Part shown: positions 1 to 8,387 of the stretch, in pieces
Position numbering within the stretch: the stretch's first letter is position 1
Layout: each line of letters begins with the position of its first letter
Source of the DNA: UBA6168 sp041752395
GTDB lineage: Bacteria > Bacteroidota > Bacteroidia > Chitinophagales > Saprospiraceae
DNA: 64,000 nt
Direction of reading: 5' to 3'
NCBI GenBank assembly: GCA_041752395.1
Contig: JBGSWN010000247.1
Span: 11,750 to 75,749 of the forward strand
The notes under the pieces: generated by a model
The model's database searches: none
The model's input: only the letters and a program-made list of their open reading frames with translations
Told to the model about the DNA's origin: nothing
Position numbers and translations under genes: made by a program

Positions 1-1
1 T

Positions 2-250
2 TTTGAAAAAGGGAAGGAAGTGAATGTGCTTCAGTTTTCGCCAAATCCAAGTGATGGAATCATTCAAATAATTGGCCCAGATTCGGGAAAAGACTTCACG
101 ATTGATATTTTTGATGCGGTTGGACGCCATGTTTTTTCTTCGGAAAACGGCTTGAAGTTGGACTTGCGCTCGCTGGGCAGCGGGCTTTATTTTGCGAAAT
201 TGGAACAAGAAGGGAAGGTGTGGTCAGGTCGGTTCATGATACTTCAATAA
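2..250 (+). CDS. T9SS type A sorting domain, 3' end of a secreted protein (5' cut by window edge)
   Basis: The frame is open to the left edge, so this is only the last 82 or so codons of a longer gene. The visible part is a C-terminal type IX secretion sorting domain: FSPNPSDG near its start, then a beta-rich stretch with IFDAVGR, then LGSGLYF and a final short strand. Such domains direct a protein across the outer membrane through the Por/T9SS machinery and are cleaved off at the cell surface. Cargo identity cannot be told because the rest lies outside the window. The GTG at 20 is only an internal codon; the frame continues upstream of it. Confidence 0.88.
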   Translation, partial: FEKGKEVNVLQFSPNPSDGIIQIIGPDSGKDFTIDIFDAVGRHVFSSENGLKLDLRSLGSGLYFAKLEQEGKVWSGRFMILQ

Positions 251-251
251 T

Positions 252-1010
252 TTAAAAGTCATAGGTATGTCTATCAAACAATTCCTTATCTTCCAGCATA
301 TATTCCAAAATTGGTCGGCATTTATCTTTGCAGGCCGGATAGAAAACATTGGGTTCTCTTTCTTGATTGATAGTCGGCTTTCCCCACCAAAATTCTGCCA
401 AAGCAATTGGCTTTAATTGATGGCATATTGCATATTGAAGTAATTTAGGTGCAGCACATTCCCCTGCTGCTGATGGGGGATTTCCATGAGATGAACGCTT
501 AAATATTTCCAACAGGTTTTCCTTCTTTCCCGAAAGGTTCAAAAAATGGTAATTCTCAAATAACCGTTGTTGCAAGGCAATTGATTTTTGCCTGCTTTTT
601 TCTTTTAACGCATCTATTTCCGCTTGATTATTGGAAGCCTTTCTTAGGGTACCAATTTCAGTCAGCTCTGTCATCCCTTTGTTTATGAAAAAGTCATCAA
701 TAGAATCATCAAAAACAGAAGGTATGAATCTATTGCATATGGCATTTTTAGGTAAATTACCTGAAGCTGTTCCTAAATAACCATAACTATTGTCTTCTTT
801 TTGAACCACAAGAACTCCAAACATTTTCCCTTTTTGGATATGGAAGTCATACGCCCACTTTTGAGATTCTAAGTCAAGGAATGTTTGAAATTCTTTCGTC
901 GCTATTTTTGCAATTTCAGGAATATAAAACCCAAATGGGTTATTGAGTTTTGAAGGGACATTGATATTGGATATATCCGTTTTAAAGTCAAAAATGAGTT
1001 GTGCTTCCAC
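252..1010 (-). CDS. Stand-alone homologue of the N-terminal region of long RluA-family pseudouridine synthases
   Basis: A 252-residue soluble protein. GKMFGVLVV (about residues 61-69), YGYLGTASG, a PSVFDD stretch, a Gln/Lys-rich helix, and GECAAPKLLQYA followed by AEFWWG and FYPAC near the C terminus match the N-terminal part of the roughly 550-residue RluA-type pseudouridine synthases that I recall from proteobacteria and Bacteroidota. In those proteins a catalytic synthase domain follows this region. Here the reading ends within a few residues of the expected linker, and the gene beyond it lies on the other strand, so no catalytic domain is present. It is either a functional stand-alone relative or the surviving half of a split gene. 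An own start codon and an intact frame argue against recent decay. It is a single-gene unit convergent with the T9SS gene. Confidence 0.6.
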   Translation of the reverse strand: MEAQLIFDFKTDISNINVPSKLNNPFGFYIPEIAKIATKEFQTFLDLESQKWAYDFHIQKGKMFGVLVVQKEDNSYGYLGTASGNLPKNAICNRFIPSVFDDSIDDFFINKGMTELTEIGTLRKASNNQAEIDALKEKSRQKSIALQQRLFENYHFLNLSGKKENLLEIFKRSSHGNPPSAAGECAAPKLLQYAICHQLKPIALAEFWWGKPTINQEREPNVFYPACKDKCRPILEYMLEDKELFDRHTYDF

Positions 1011-1048
1011 TTATAGTTGTTTGAATAACTGATTGGTGAACTTAAAAA

Positions 1049-1097
1049 GGGGGCAAGCCCCCTTGGAGATATCGTTTTTCCAAGGTGGCTTGCCCCC
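1049..1097. repeat. Long intergenic hairpin
   Basis: An 18-base arm at 1049-1066 (GGGGGCAAGCCCCCTTGG) and its near-perfect inverse at 1080-1097 differ at about one pair and enclose a 13-base loop. It lies in the 307-base gap 1011-1317, 39 bases upstream of the 252-1010 gene. It has no clear T-run, so it looks more like a palindromic repeat than a terminator. Confidence 0.6.
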
Positions 1098-1260
1098 TTG
1101 TGGAACCCAAATCCTCAAGCAGTTGGTCAAACAACTTTAATGATAGTTCCTCCAAAAAAGAGATGCATGTATTATATCTTTCCCTGGCATTTTTGACATG
1201 GTTAAGTCATTGCAAGAATAGCAAATTTGACTAAATGAACTTGAAATCTATGCAGCAATC

Positions 1261-1295
1261 AAAACAAAAAAGGCCGAGCAAACCCGCCCGGCCTT
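1261..1295 (-). terminator. Rho-independent terminator of glnN
   Basis: Inverted arms AAGGCCG (1270-1276) and CGGCCTT (1289-1295) are followed, read on the minus strand, by a run rich in T (1261-1270). It begins about 22 bases past the glnN stop. Together with the hairpin at 1049-1097 this accounts for the notable content of the 1011-1317 gap. Confidence 0.75.
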
Positions 1296-1317
1296 CCTAT
1301 TTCTAGTCTGTCGCTAT

Positions 1318-3507
1318 TTACTTCGTAAACAACAGTTCACGATACTTCGTCAACGGCCAAAGCTCATCGTCCACCATCAGCTCCAACTTATCGCTGTGGT
1401 AGCGGATGACATCGAAAAATGGCTTCACTTTATTGCAGTAAGCATCTGCCTTTTTATCGGCATGTTCCATCACATTCGCCTTTTTGCGCTCCTCAATCAT
1501 ATCGTCCACGTTCTTTTTGATGGCGCCGATATGCTCAGATATATCCTTGATAAGTTCCAGCTGCTCAGAGGCGTATTTTTTGAAATCCTGCTCAAAAATG
1601 TCCTTCAAGCCCTTCACATTTTCAATCAAAGTATTTTGGTAGGCAATGGCAGTCGGAATCACGTGGTTTGTGGCGATGTCGCCAAGAATGCGGCCTTCGA
1701 TTTGTACCTTTTTGATGTACTCTTCCAACTCGATTTCATAGCGGGCCTCGATTTCACGATGGTTCATCACCCCGTGGTCACCAAAAAGCTTGACGGCTTG
1801 CTCGGAAATCTGCGCTTTCAACGCTTCGGGCGTTGTCGTGAAATTGCTCAGTCCACGCTTTTTGGCCTCCTTCACCCAATCGTCAGAGTAGCCGTCGCCC
1901 TCGAAGCGGATTTTCTTCGATGCTTTGATGTACTCCCGCAGCACATTGAAAATAGCATCGTCCTTCTTCATTTTTTTAACCTCAATCAGCGCATCCACCT
2001 CTACTTTAAACTCCCGCAATTGCTGTGAAACGATGGTGTTCAGCACCGTCATCGGCTTGGCGCAGTTGGCAGAAGAACCCACCGCCCGGAACTCGAACTT
2101 GTTGCCAGTGAAGGCAAACGGAGAGGTGCGGTTACGGTCGGTGTTGTCCAGCAAAATCTCAGGTATTTTGCCCACCACGTTTAGCTTCAACTCCGTTTTT
2201 TCTTCTGGCGAAAGGCTGCCGTCGCTCACCCGTTCCAGTTCATCCAGTACCGCAGAAAGCTGCTGGCCGAGGAACACGGAAATGATGGCAGGTGGCGCTT
2301 CGTTTGCACCCAAGCGGTGGTCGTTGTTGGCACTGGCGATGGATGCCCGCAGCAGGTCTGCGTAATCGTGAACTGCTTTGATGGTATTGATGAAAAAGGT
2401 CAGGAATTGGAGGTTCGTTTTCGGCGTTTTGCCAGGTGAAAGCAGGTTCACGCCCGTGTCCGTGCTCATGCTCCAGTTGTTGTGCTTGCCAGAGCCATTG
2501 ATGCCAGCGAAGGGCTTCTCGTGCATCAATACCTTGAAATTGTGGCGGGCGCCGACCTTACTCATTACGTCCATCAGGAGCGAATTGTGGTCAACGGCGA
2601 GATTGGCCTCCTCGAAAAGCGGCGCCAATTCGAACTGGTTCGGAGCTACCTCGTTGTGGCGGGTTTTTACCGGAATGCCCAATTGGATGCATTCGATTTC
2701 CAGTTCCCGCATGTAGGCCAAGGCCCTGTCGGGAATGGAACCGAAGTAATGGTCTTCCAATTGCTGGCCCTTTGCCGCACCGTGGCCTAGCAACATGCGG
2801 CCAGCCAAGGTCAAGTCGGGCCGGGAAGCTGCCAGTGCCGAGTCAATCAGGAAGTACTCCTGCTCCCAGCCGAGGGTGCAGATGACCTTGTCAACGTTTT
2901 TGTCAAAATAGCGGGCCACGTCCGTTGCGGCAGCATCAATGGATTGCAGCGCACGAAGCAACGGCGTTTTGTGGTCGAGCGCCTCGCCAGTGTAGCTCAC
3001 GAAAATGGTCGGTATGCAAAGCGTCGTTCCCATCACGAAAGCTGGGCTGGTGGGGTCCCAGGCCGTGTAGCCCCTTGCCTCAAAGGTGTTTCGGATACCA
3101 CCGTTCGGAAAACTAGAAGCATCTGGCTCCTGCTGCACCAACTGGCCACCGTCGAATTTGTCAATAGCAGCACCATCGCCGACTGGCTCGAAAAAGGCAT
3201 CGTGCTTCTCGGCAGTGGCGCCCGTGAGCGGCTGGAACCAGTGGGTGTAGTGCGTAGCGCCCTTGCTCATCGCCCAAGCCTTCATACCCGAAGCTACTTG
3301 GTCGGCGATTTTGCGGTCAATTTGCTGACCATGCGTATTGGCTGCCGCTACTGCATTGTATGCCTCTTTAGGCATATAATGCTTGGCTGTGCTGGTGGTG
3401 AAAACATTGGAAGCGTAAAGCTCAGACCTGCGAACACTAGGTTCATTGACCTGCACTGGACGCCTGTTTAGCGTTTCTTGAATCGCTTGAAAACGGATAG
3501 TTGCCAT
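1318..3507 (-). CDS. glnN: Type III glutamine synthetase (GSIII)
   Basis: A 729-residue cytoplasmic enzyme that makes glutamine from glutamate, ammonia and ATP. The length and the order of conserved blocks fit GSIII, the large hexameric or dodecameric class common in Bacteroidota, not the 470-residue GSI. An N-terminal GSIII-specific region carries NRRPVQVNEPSV and FNEPVG-like text near residues 12-120. The catalytic core has LGWEQEYFLID (about 213-223) with metal-binding glutamates, then KTRHNEVAPNQFE, and NGSGKHNNWS for ammonia/ATP handling. The C-terminal quarter is helical. It is monocistronic, with a consensus promoter upstream and a terminator downstream. No PII or amt gene is nearby. 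I am confident of function; the start at 3507 fits the ATIRFQAIQ beginning of the family. Confidence 0.96.
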   Translation of the reverse strand: MATIRFQAIQETLNRRPVQVNEPSVRRSELYASNVFTTSTAKHYMPKEAYNAVAAANTHGQQIDRKIADQVASGMKAWAMSKGATHYTHWFQPLTGATAEKHDAFFEPVGDGAAIDKFDGGQLVQQEPDASSFPNGGIRNTFEARGYTAWDPTSPAFVMGTTLCIPTIFVSYTGEALDHKTPLLRALQSIDAAATDVARYFDKNVDKVICTLGWEQEYFLIDSALAASRPDLTLAGRMLLGHGAAKGQQLEDHYFGSIPDRALAYMRELEIECIQLGIPVKTRHNEVAPNQFELAPLFEEANLAVDHNSLLMDVMSKVGARHNFKVLMHEKPFAGINGSGKHNNWSMSTDTGVNLLSPGKTPKTNLQFLTFFINTIKAVHDYADLLRASIASANNDHRLGANEAPPAIISVFLGQQLSAVLDELERVSDGSLSPEEKTELKLNVVGKIPEILLDNTDRNRTSPFAFTGNKFEFRAVGSSANCAKPMTVLNTIVSQQLREFKVEVDALIEVKKMKKDDAIFNVLREYIKASKKIRFEGDGYSDDWVKEAKKRGLSNFTTTPEALKAQISEQAVKLFGDHGVMNHREIEARYEIELEEYIKKVQIEGRILGDIATNHVIPTAIAYQNTLIENVKGLKDIFEQDFKKYASEQLELIKDISEHIGAIKKNVDDMIEERKKANVMEHADKKADAYCNKVKPFFDVIRYHSDKLELMVDDELWPLTKYRELLFTK

Positions 3508-3547
3508 GTTGTTGATTTCTTTTTTTGATTTAGTTTGAAAATCGGCG

Positions 3548-3576
3548 CAAAGGTAGGAGCAAATTGCTTTTGCAAA
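3548..3576 (-). promoter_or_regulatory. Bacteroidota-type promoter for glnN
   Basis: Read on the minus strand: TTTG (3573-3576), a 17-base spacer, then TACCTTTG (3548-3555), matching the -33 TTG / -7 TAnnTTTG pattern of the Bacteroidota primary sigma factor. The predicted start of transcription is near 3541, giving a leader of about 35 bases before the glnN start. Confidence 0.65.
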
Positions 3577-4052
3577 AGCTCACCCCCTAAAAAAATAGGG
3601 GTTTGTGGAAAAATAATTGACCTATTCCAGATTTTTAACTAAAATAAGTGGGGGCATTTGTCATTAATTTGATTTTAGCAAAATTTTGTTGCATTTCTTT
3701 CACAATGGGTTGATGCCTTTTTTCAAATTTTGAAATGAGTTGAATGGAAGAATAATACGCCGTATGGTACGGAGTAAATCAACCAGATTTCGAGCACATG
3801 TTTACCGACGGGTGAGCATGAGCGAGGTACGGCGCTACGATGAGCTTTACCCAAATCTCCCGTTGGGCTGCCTTTTGGATGACCATGCTTTACCAAAAAA
3901 TTGGAAAATGGACATGAGCGAAGCCTTTACGGATAGGTTTTAGTGGAACCGAATTTTAGGAGGCTGGATGAATTTGATGGCTATTCGACTATTCTATTTC
4001 TGAAGATTTTACTTACCTTACGCCCTCGAATTGCCAATCATTTAAAGCCTTT
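3577..4052. other. Intergenic region between glnN and the PSCyt1 gene
   Basis: This stretch between two divergent genes is AT-rich, especially from 3590 to 3740. A 67-codon frame beginning with TTG at 3740 lacks a ribosome binding site or recognisable domain, and I do not call it. I see no clear promoter for the rightward gene, no RNA gene and no strong hairpin. Confidence 0.5.
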
Positions 4053-6377
4053 ATGAAGTCTTCCACGAAATTAATGTTGGGTATTTGCGGAATCATCTTG
4101 GCTTCCGTCTTATTGTTTCCTGCATTTTTCAGTAGGGACAAAGCGGCTGAACTGCCTGATGTTGTTGACTTCAACTACCATATCAAGCCCATCATTTCCG
4201 ACCGCTGCTTCAAATGCCACGGGCCGGACAAGGCCAAACAAGAGCATGAGCTTGGCCTAAATACCGAGGCTGGCTTCTTCAAAACATTGAAAGAAGACTC
4301 CACTCGTCACATCGTGGTGCCGGGCAATCCAGCGCAGAGCGAACTCTACCGCCGCATCATGGAAACCGACTCAGAAGAAATGATGCCACCGCCGGAAAGC
4401 AACCTAACGCTTACCGATTTTGAGAAGGCTTTAATCAAAAAATGGATTGAGCAAGGGGCAAAATACAAGCAGCACTGGGCCTTCATCCCGCCCACGAAGC
4501 CAAATTTACCAAAGGTGAAAAACAAGGAATGGGCAAGGAACGAAATTGACCTTTTCATTTTGCAAAAGCTTGAAAACGAGGGACTTAAGCCAAATCCAGA
4601 AACAGACCGAGAGCGCCTTTTTCGCCGAGCAAGCTATGACATCACGGGCCTGCCGCCCTCCCCTGCCCTGCTCGACCGATTCCTAGCCGACGGGGCTGCC
4701 GATGCTTTTGAAAAAATGGTGGATACCTTGCTGGCCATGCCCAGCTATGGCGAACACCAAGCCGTTGCTTGGTTGGACGTCGCCCGCTACGCCGACTCGC
4801 ACGGCTACCAAGACGACAGTTACCGCTCTCAATGGCCTTGGCGGGATTGGGTCATCCACGCCTTCAACGAGAACCTGCCTTATGACCAGTTTGTGACCTG
4901 GCAACTGGCTGGCGACCTTTTGCCGAAGGCAACCAAAGCGCAAATCTTGGCCACCGGCTTTTGCCGAAACCATAAAATCACGCAGGAGGGCGGGGTAATT
5001 GAGGAAGAATATCGAGTGGAATATATCGCTGATAAAACCAACCTGTTTTCAACGGCTTTCCTTGGCTTGACAATGGAATGCGCAAAATGCCACGACCATA
5101 AATACGACCCCATTTCGCAAGAAGAATATTACAGCACTTATGCCTTTTTCAACCAAAATTCGGAGCTGGGTTTTTATGGCGACGTGAGCAATGTGAGCAT
5201 TGCAGAAGCCCCTGTGATGATACCAACTAAGGGCGAACTCGATAGCCTGCTGCGTTTCATCAACCACTCCCAGCCCGACTCGGTCGTTAGCATGGTTATG
5301 CAGGAATCTGATACGCTTCACAAAACCTATATCCTGAAGAGAGGACAATACGATGCCCACGGCAAGCAAGTTATTTTCGGGACGCCCAAAGCTGTGTTAC
5401 CCTTCTCCGATGAATTTGATTGCAACCGCCTCGGGCTTTCGGACTGGCTTTTTGATGAAAAAAATCCGTTGGCAGCACGGGTCGCCGTGAACCGTATTTG
5501 GCAGCAATTTTTTGGCGTAGGGTTGGTCAAAAGTGCGGAGAATTTTGGCAGCCAAGGCGAGCTGCCCTCGCACCCTGAGCTGTTGGATTGGCTGGCCGTT
5601 GATTTCAGGGAGCATGGCTGGGATGTGAAGCGATTGGTGAAAGAAATCGTGACTTCGGCTGCCTATCGGCAATCGGCAACCACCTCCCCCGAAAAACAGG
5701 AACATGACCCAGAGAACCGCCTCGTGAGCCGAGGGCCTCGCTTCAGAATGACGCCGGAAATGATTCGGGATACTTGGCTGGTCGTCAGCGGCTTATTGGA
5801 CCCGATGATCGGAGGTGCATCCGTTCGGCCTTACCAACCAGCCGGACTTTGGGAGGAAACCAACGCAGGCGATGGCCGTGGTTCCCTGACAAAATATGTG
5901 CAGGACAAAGATGGCAAGCTTTACCGACGAACGATGTACACGATTTTCAAGCGGACGCTGCCCCACCCTTTCCTCACCACTTTTGACGCCAGTTACCGGG
6001 ATGTGTGTGCCATGAAACGCCAGCGAACGAACACCCCGCTGCAAGCGCTGAACCTGATGAACGACCCTTTGATGCTGGAAGCCAGCCGTACGCTTGCGCA
6101 AAAATTATTGAAAAAAGAGGTGGCTTCCTTTCCAAAACGGTTGGCGGAAGCCTTCCGGTTAGTGGCTGCCCGGCAACCCAGTCAGCAAGAGTTGGTGGTT
6201 CTGGAAAAACATTTTACCGAAAGGAAAAACGAATTGGCAACAAAGCCAGACATGGCAAAATTGCTGCTAAAAGTTGGTGAAAGCCCAGTGGACGAAACGC
6301 TCGACCCCGTGGAATCCGCAGCGCTGATGGAGACGCTGGCGTTGGTTTTCAACATGGACGAGGTGATTTGCAAATAG
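4053..6377 (+). CDS. PSCyt1/DUF1549/DUF1553 planctomycete-type cytochrome protein
   Basis: 774 residues with an N-terminal membrane anchor or signal (about 5-25). Domain order: a PSCyt1 cytochrome-like domain with CFKCH at 52-56 and MPPPESNLT near 111, a DUF1549 (PSCyt2) domain with RASYDITGLPPSP near 192, a second CAKCH motif at 343-347, and a C-terminal DUF1553 domain (about 470-740) with NPLAARVAVNRIW, TPLQALNLMND and RQPSQQEL. The two CxxCH motifs predict two covalent c-type haems in the periplasm. The family is abundant in Planctomycetes and Verrucomicrobia, usually next to a DUF1501 gene, as here; the reaction is unknown, though roles in degrading complex organics are often proposed. 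The region between the second haem and DUF1553 is shorter than in the ~1000-residue relatives, which often carry a LamG-like domain there. Confidence 0.9.
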   Translation: MKSSTKLMLGICGIILASVLLFPAFFSRDKAAELPDVVDFNYHIKPIISDRCFKCHGPDKAKQEHELGLNTEAGFFKTLKEDSTRHIVVPGNPAQSELYRRIMETDSEEMMPPPESNLTLTDFEKALIKKWIEQGAKYKQHWAFIPPTKPNLPKVKNKEWARNEIDLFILQKLENEGLKPNPETDRERLFRRASYDITGLPPSPALLDRFLADGAADAFEKMVDTLLAMPSYGEHQAVAWLDVARYADSHGYQDDSYRSQWPWRDWVIHAFNENLPYDQFVTWQLAGDLLPKATKAQILATGFCRNHKITQEGGVIEEEYRVEYIADKTNLFSTAFLGLTMECAKCHDHKYDPISQEEYYSTYAFFNQNSELGFYGDVSNVSIAEAPVMIPTKGELDSLLRFINHSQPDSVVSMVMQESDTLHKTYILKRGQYDAHGKQVIFGTPKAVLPFSDEFDCNRLGLSDWLFDEKNPLAARVAVNRIWQQFFGVGLVKSAENFGSQGELPSHPELLDWLAVDFREHGWDVKRLVKEIVTSAAYRQSATTSPEKQEHDPENRLVSRGPRFRMTPEMIRDTWLVVSGLLDPMIGGASVRPYQPAGLWEETNAGDGRGSLTKYVQDKDGKLYRRTMYTIFKRTLPHPFLTTFDASYRDVCAMKRQRTNTPLQALNLMNDPLMLEASRTLAQKLLKKEVASFPKRLAEAFRLVAARQPSQQELVVLEKHFTERKNELATKPDMAKLLLKVGESPVDETLDPVESAALMETLALVFNMDEVICK

Positions 6378-6416
6378 AACAACTACACATTTTTTAACAC
6401 ATAAAAACGTAACAGC

Positions 6417-6851
6417 ATGAAAAACGTAAAACAGATTTTAGCCCAAAAGGGAAACATGATTTTCACCGTAAAACCCAATTTGACGGTGTATGAAGCCATT
6501 CGTGTAATGGGTGAACACAATGTCGGTTCGGTACTGGTGATGGAGGGCGACCAGTTGGTGGGCATCCTCACAGAGCGGGACTACGCAAGGAAAGTGGTGC
6601 TCAAAGGCAAGTTCAGTGCAGATTTGTTCGTCCGGGAAATCATGACGCCGCATCCCGGCCTGACGGTGGTTGGACCGGACATGAGCATCGAGGACTGCAT
6701 GGAAATTATGACTTCAAAAAAAGTGCGGCACCTGCCTGTCATGGAAAACGGAAAGCTGCTCGGCCTCATTTCCATCGGCGACGTAGTGTCCATGTACATC
6801 AGTCACCAGCAAGATATAATCGAAGATATGACCAGCTACCTTTATAGGTAA
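6417..6851 (+). CDS. Two-CBS-domain protein
   Basis: A 144-residue soluble protein made of two consecutive CBS motifs: the first at about 10-60 (GEHNVGSVLVMEGDQLVGIL then TERDYARKVV), the second at about 75-135 (MTSKKVRHLPVMENGKLLGL then ISIGDVVS). CBS pairs bind adenosine nucleotides such as AMP, ATP or S-adenosylmethionine and act as energy or ligand sensors. There is no effector domain, so it must act as a partner subunit or in isolation. It sits 39 bases after the PSCyt1 gene and 77 bases before the DUF1501 gene, all on the plus strand, which suggests joint transcription. No link of CBS proteins to this gene pair is known to me. Confidence 0.88.
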   Translation: MKNVKQILAQKGNMIFTVKPNLTVYEAIRVMGEHNVGSVLVMEGDQLVGILTERDYARKVVLKGKFSADLFVREIMTPHPGLTVVGPDMSIEDCMEIMTSKKVRHLPVMENGKLLGLISIGDVVSMYISHQQDIIEDMTSYLYR

Positions 6852-6856
6852 TTGTA

Positions 6857-6925
6857 AATTGAAAATGGGTAGTTCAGGATTACCCACGGCCTCAATTCTC
6901 CATTTTCAAGCCTCCATTTTCAATT
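6857..6925. repeat. Short inverted repeat in the CBS-DUF1501 gap
   Basis: AATTGAAAATGG at 6857-6868 is matched by its inverse CCATTTTCAATT at 6914-6925, with 45 bases between. The 12-base stem is AT-rich and overlaps no gene; it could attenuate or stabilise the message, or be a remnant repeat. Confidence 0.4.
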
Positions 6926-6928
6926 CAA

Positions 6929-8383
6929 ATGAGTCCACTACTCGAATCGCAGCTCAACATCAATCGTCGCACTTTTCTTTCCCGGATGAGCTTGGGGATT
7001 GGTTCAGCGGCACTTGGTTCCTTGATGGTTCCAAGTCTTTTTTCCTGCAATCCTGATTCAGAAGACGGGAACAGCTTGGCTGGGATGCCAAATTTTGCAC
7101 CGAAGGCGAAACGGGTGATTTACCTGTTCCAAAGTGGCGCACCCTCGCAGTTGGAGTCCTTTGATTACAAGCCTTTGCTTCGCAAAATGCACGGTGAAGA
7201 CCTCCCCGAAAGTATCCGCATGGGCCAGCGCCTGACGACGATGACCAGTGGGCAAACGAAGTTCCCACTGGTGGGTTCTGGCGTGGACTTCAAGCAGTAC
7301 GGTAAAAACGGGACTTGGGTCAGCGACTTCTTTCCTTTCACTGGGCAAATTGCAGACGACATCTGTATCGTGCGCAGCCTCTTCACGGAGGCCATTAACC
7401 ACGACCCGGCCATCACTTTTTTTCAAACTGGCCACCAACAGGCTGGCAGGCCGAGCATGGGCGCTTGGATGAGCTACGGACTTGGTAGCGAGAATGAAAA
7501 CCTGCCCGCTTTCGTCGTGCTGACCAGCCGGGGCGGCGGCAATGCACAGGGACTTTACGCCCACCTTTGGTCGGCGGGCTTCCTGGATTCTTCACACCAA
7601 GGGGTACTGCTTCGGGGTGGCAAAGACCCAGTGCTCTACCTCAACGACCCCAAAGGCATGGCCCCTGCCGACCGCCGACGCTTCCTTGACCACCTTGCGG
7701 AACTGAACCAAGAAAGCTACGACGAACTGGGCGACCCGGAAATCGTTTCGAGGATAAAACAGTATGAAATGGCTTACCGAATGCAGACTTCGGTGCCGGA
7801 GGTGATGGACATCCAAGGCGAGCCGGACCATATCTTGAAAATGTATGGCCCTGATGTGGTGACACCCGGCAGCTATGCAGCCAATTGTTTGCTGGCGAGA
7901 AAATTGGCGGAAAAGGGCGTTCGTTTCATCCAGCTTTACCACCAAGGCTGGGACCAACACGGCAACCTGGTGAACGAAATGGGCATGCAAGCCAAGCAAA
8001 CTGACCAGCCCTCGGCGGCACTCATCAAGGACCTGAAACAGCGGGGCCTGCTGGATGATACATTAGTTATATGGGGCGGCGAATTTGGTCGAACCAACTA
8101 CTGCCAAGGTCCGCTTGACGCAAAACTTTATGGGCGGGACCACCATCCACGCAGTTTTTCGGTATGGATGGCGGGTGGCGGCATCAAGCCAGGTTTTGAG
8201 TACGGCGAGACGGACGAGTTCGGCTACAATATCGTGAAAGACCCCGTGCACATCCACGATTTTCACGCCACCATCCTGAATCAATTGGGACTTGACCATA
8301 CTAAAATGACCTACAAACACCAAGGTCGGCGCTATCGTTTGACGGATGTTTCGGGGGAGGTGGTCAAGGGGATTTTGGCTTAA
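6929..8383 (+). CDS. DUF1501 family protein with Tat-type leader
   Basis: 484 residues. The N terminus has NRRTFLSR (12-19), a twin-arginine motif, followed by a hydrophobic stretch and LFSC with Cys40, so it may be a Tat-exported lipoprotein. The body has the DUF1501 hallmarks: RVIYLFQSGAPSQLESFD, MTSGQTKFPL, INHDPAITFFQTGHQQAGRPSMG, GWDQHGN, GGEFGRTNY and GRDHHPRSFSVWMAGGGI. DUF1501 belongs to the alkaline-phosphatase/sulfatase-like fold and has no assigned substrate. Its pairing with a PSCyt1/DUF1549/DUF1553 gene is the classic arrangement and indicates that the two act together in the periplasm. It converges on the GNAT gene with four bases between the stops. Confidence 0.92.
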   Translation: MSPLLESQLNINRRTFLSRMSLGIGSAALGSLMVPSLFSCNPDSEDGNSLAGMPNFAPKAKRVIYLFQSGAPSQLESFDYKPLLRKMHGEDLPESIRMGQRLTTMTSGQTKFPLVGSGVDFKQYGKNGTWVSDFFPFTGQIADDICIVRSLFTEAINHDPAITFFQTGHQQAGRPSMGAWMSYGLGSENENLPAFVVLTSRGGGNAQGLYAHLWSAGFLDSSHQGVLLRGGKDPVLYLNDPKGMAPADRRRFLDHLAELNQESYDELGDPEIVSRIKQYEMAYRMQTSVPEVMDIQGEPDHILKMYGPDVVTPGSYAANCLLARKLAEKGVRFIQLYHQGWDQHGNLVNEMGMQAKQTDQPSAALIKDLKQRGLLDDTLVIWGGEFGRTNYCQGPLDAKLYGRDHHPRSFSVWMAGGGIKPGFEYGETDEFGYNIVKDPVHIHDFHATILNQLGLDHTKMTYKHQGRRYRLTDVSGEVVKGILA

Positions 8384-8387
8384 ACGC

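Noticed and set aside
1396..2028. A 210-codon frame antisense to glnN
   Set aside because: Shadow of the conserved GSIII gene with no domain.
3740..3943. A 67-codon plus-strand frame in the gap before the PSCyt1 gene
   Set aside because: TTG start, no ribosome binding site, Arg-rich without a domain, in an AT-rich gap; likely chance.
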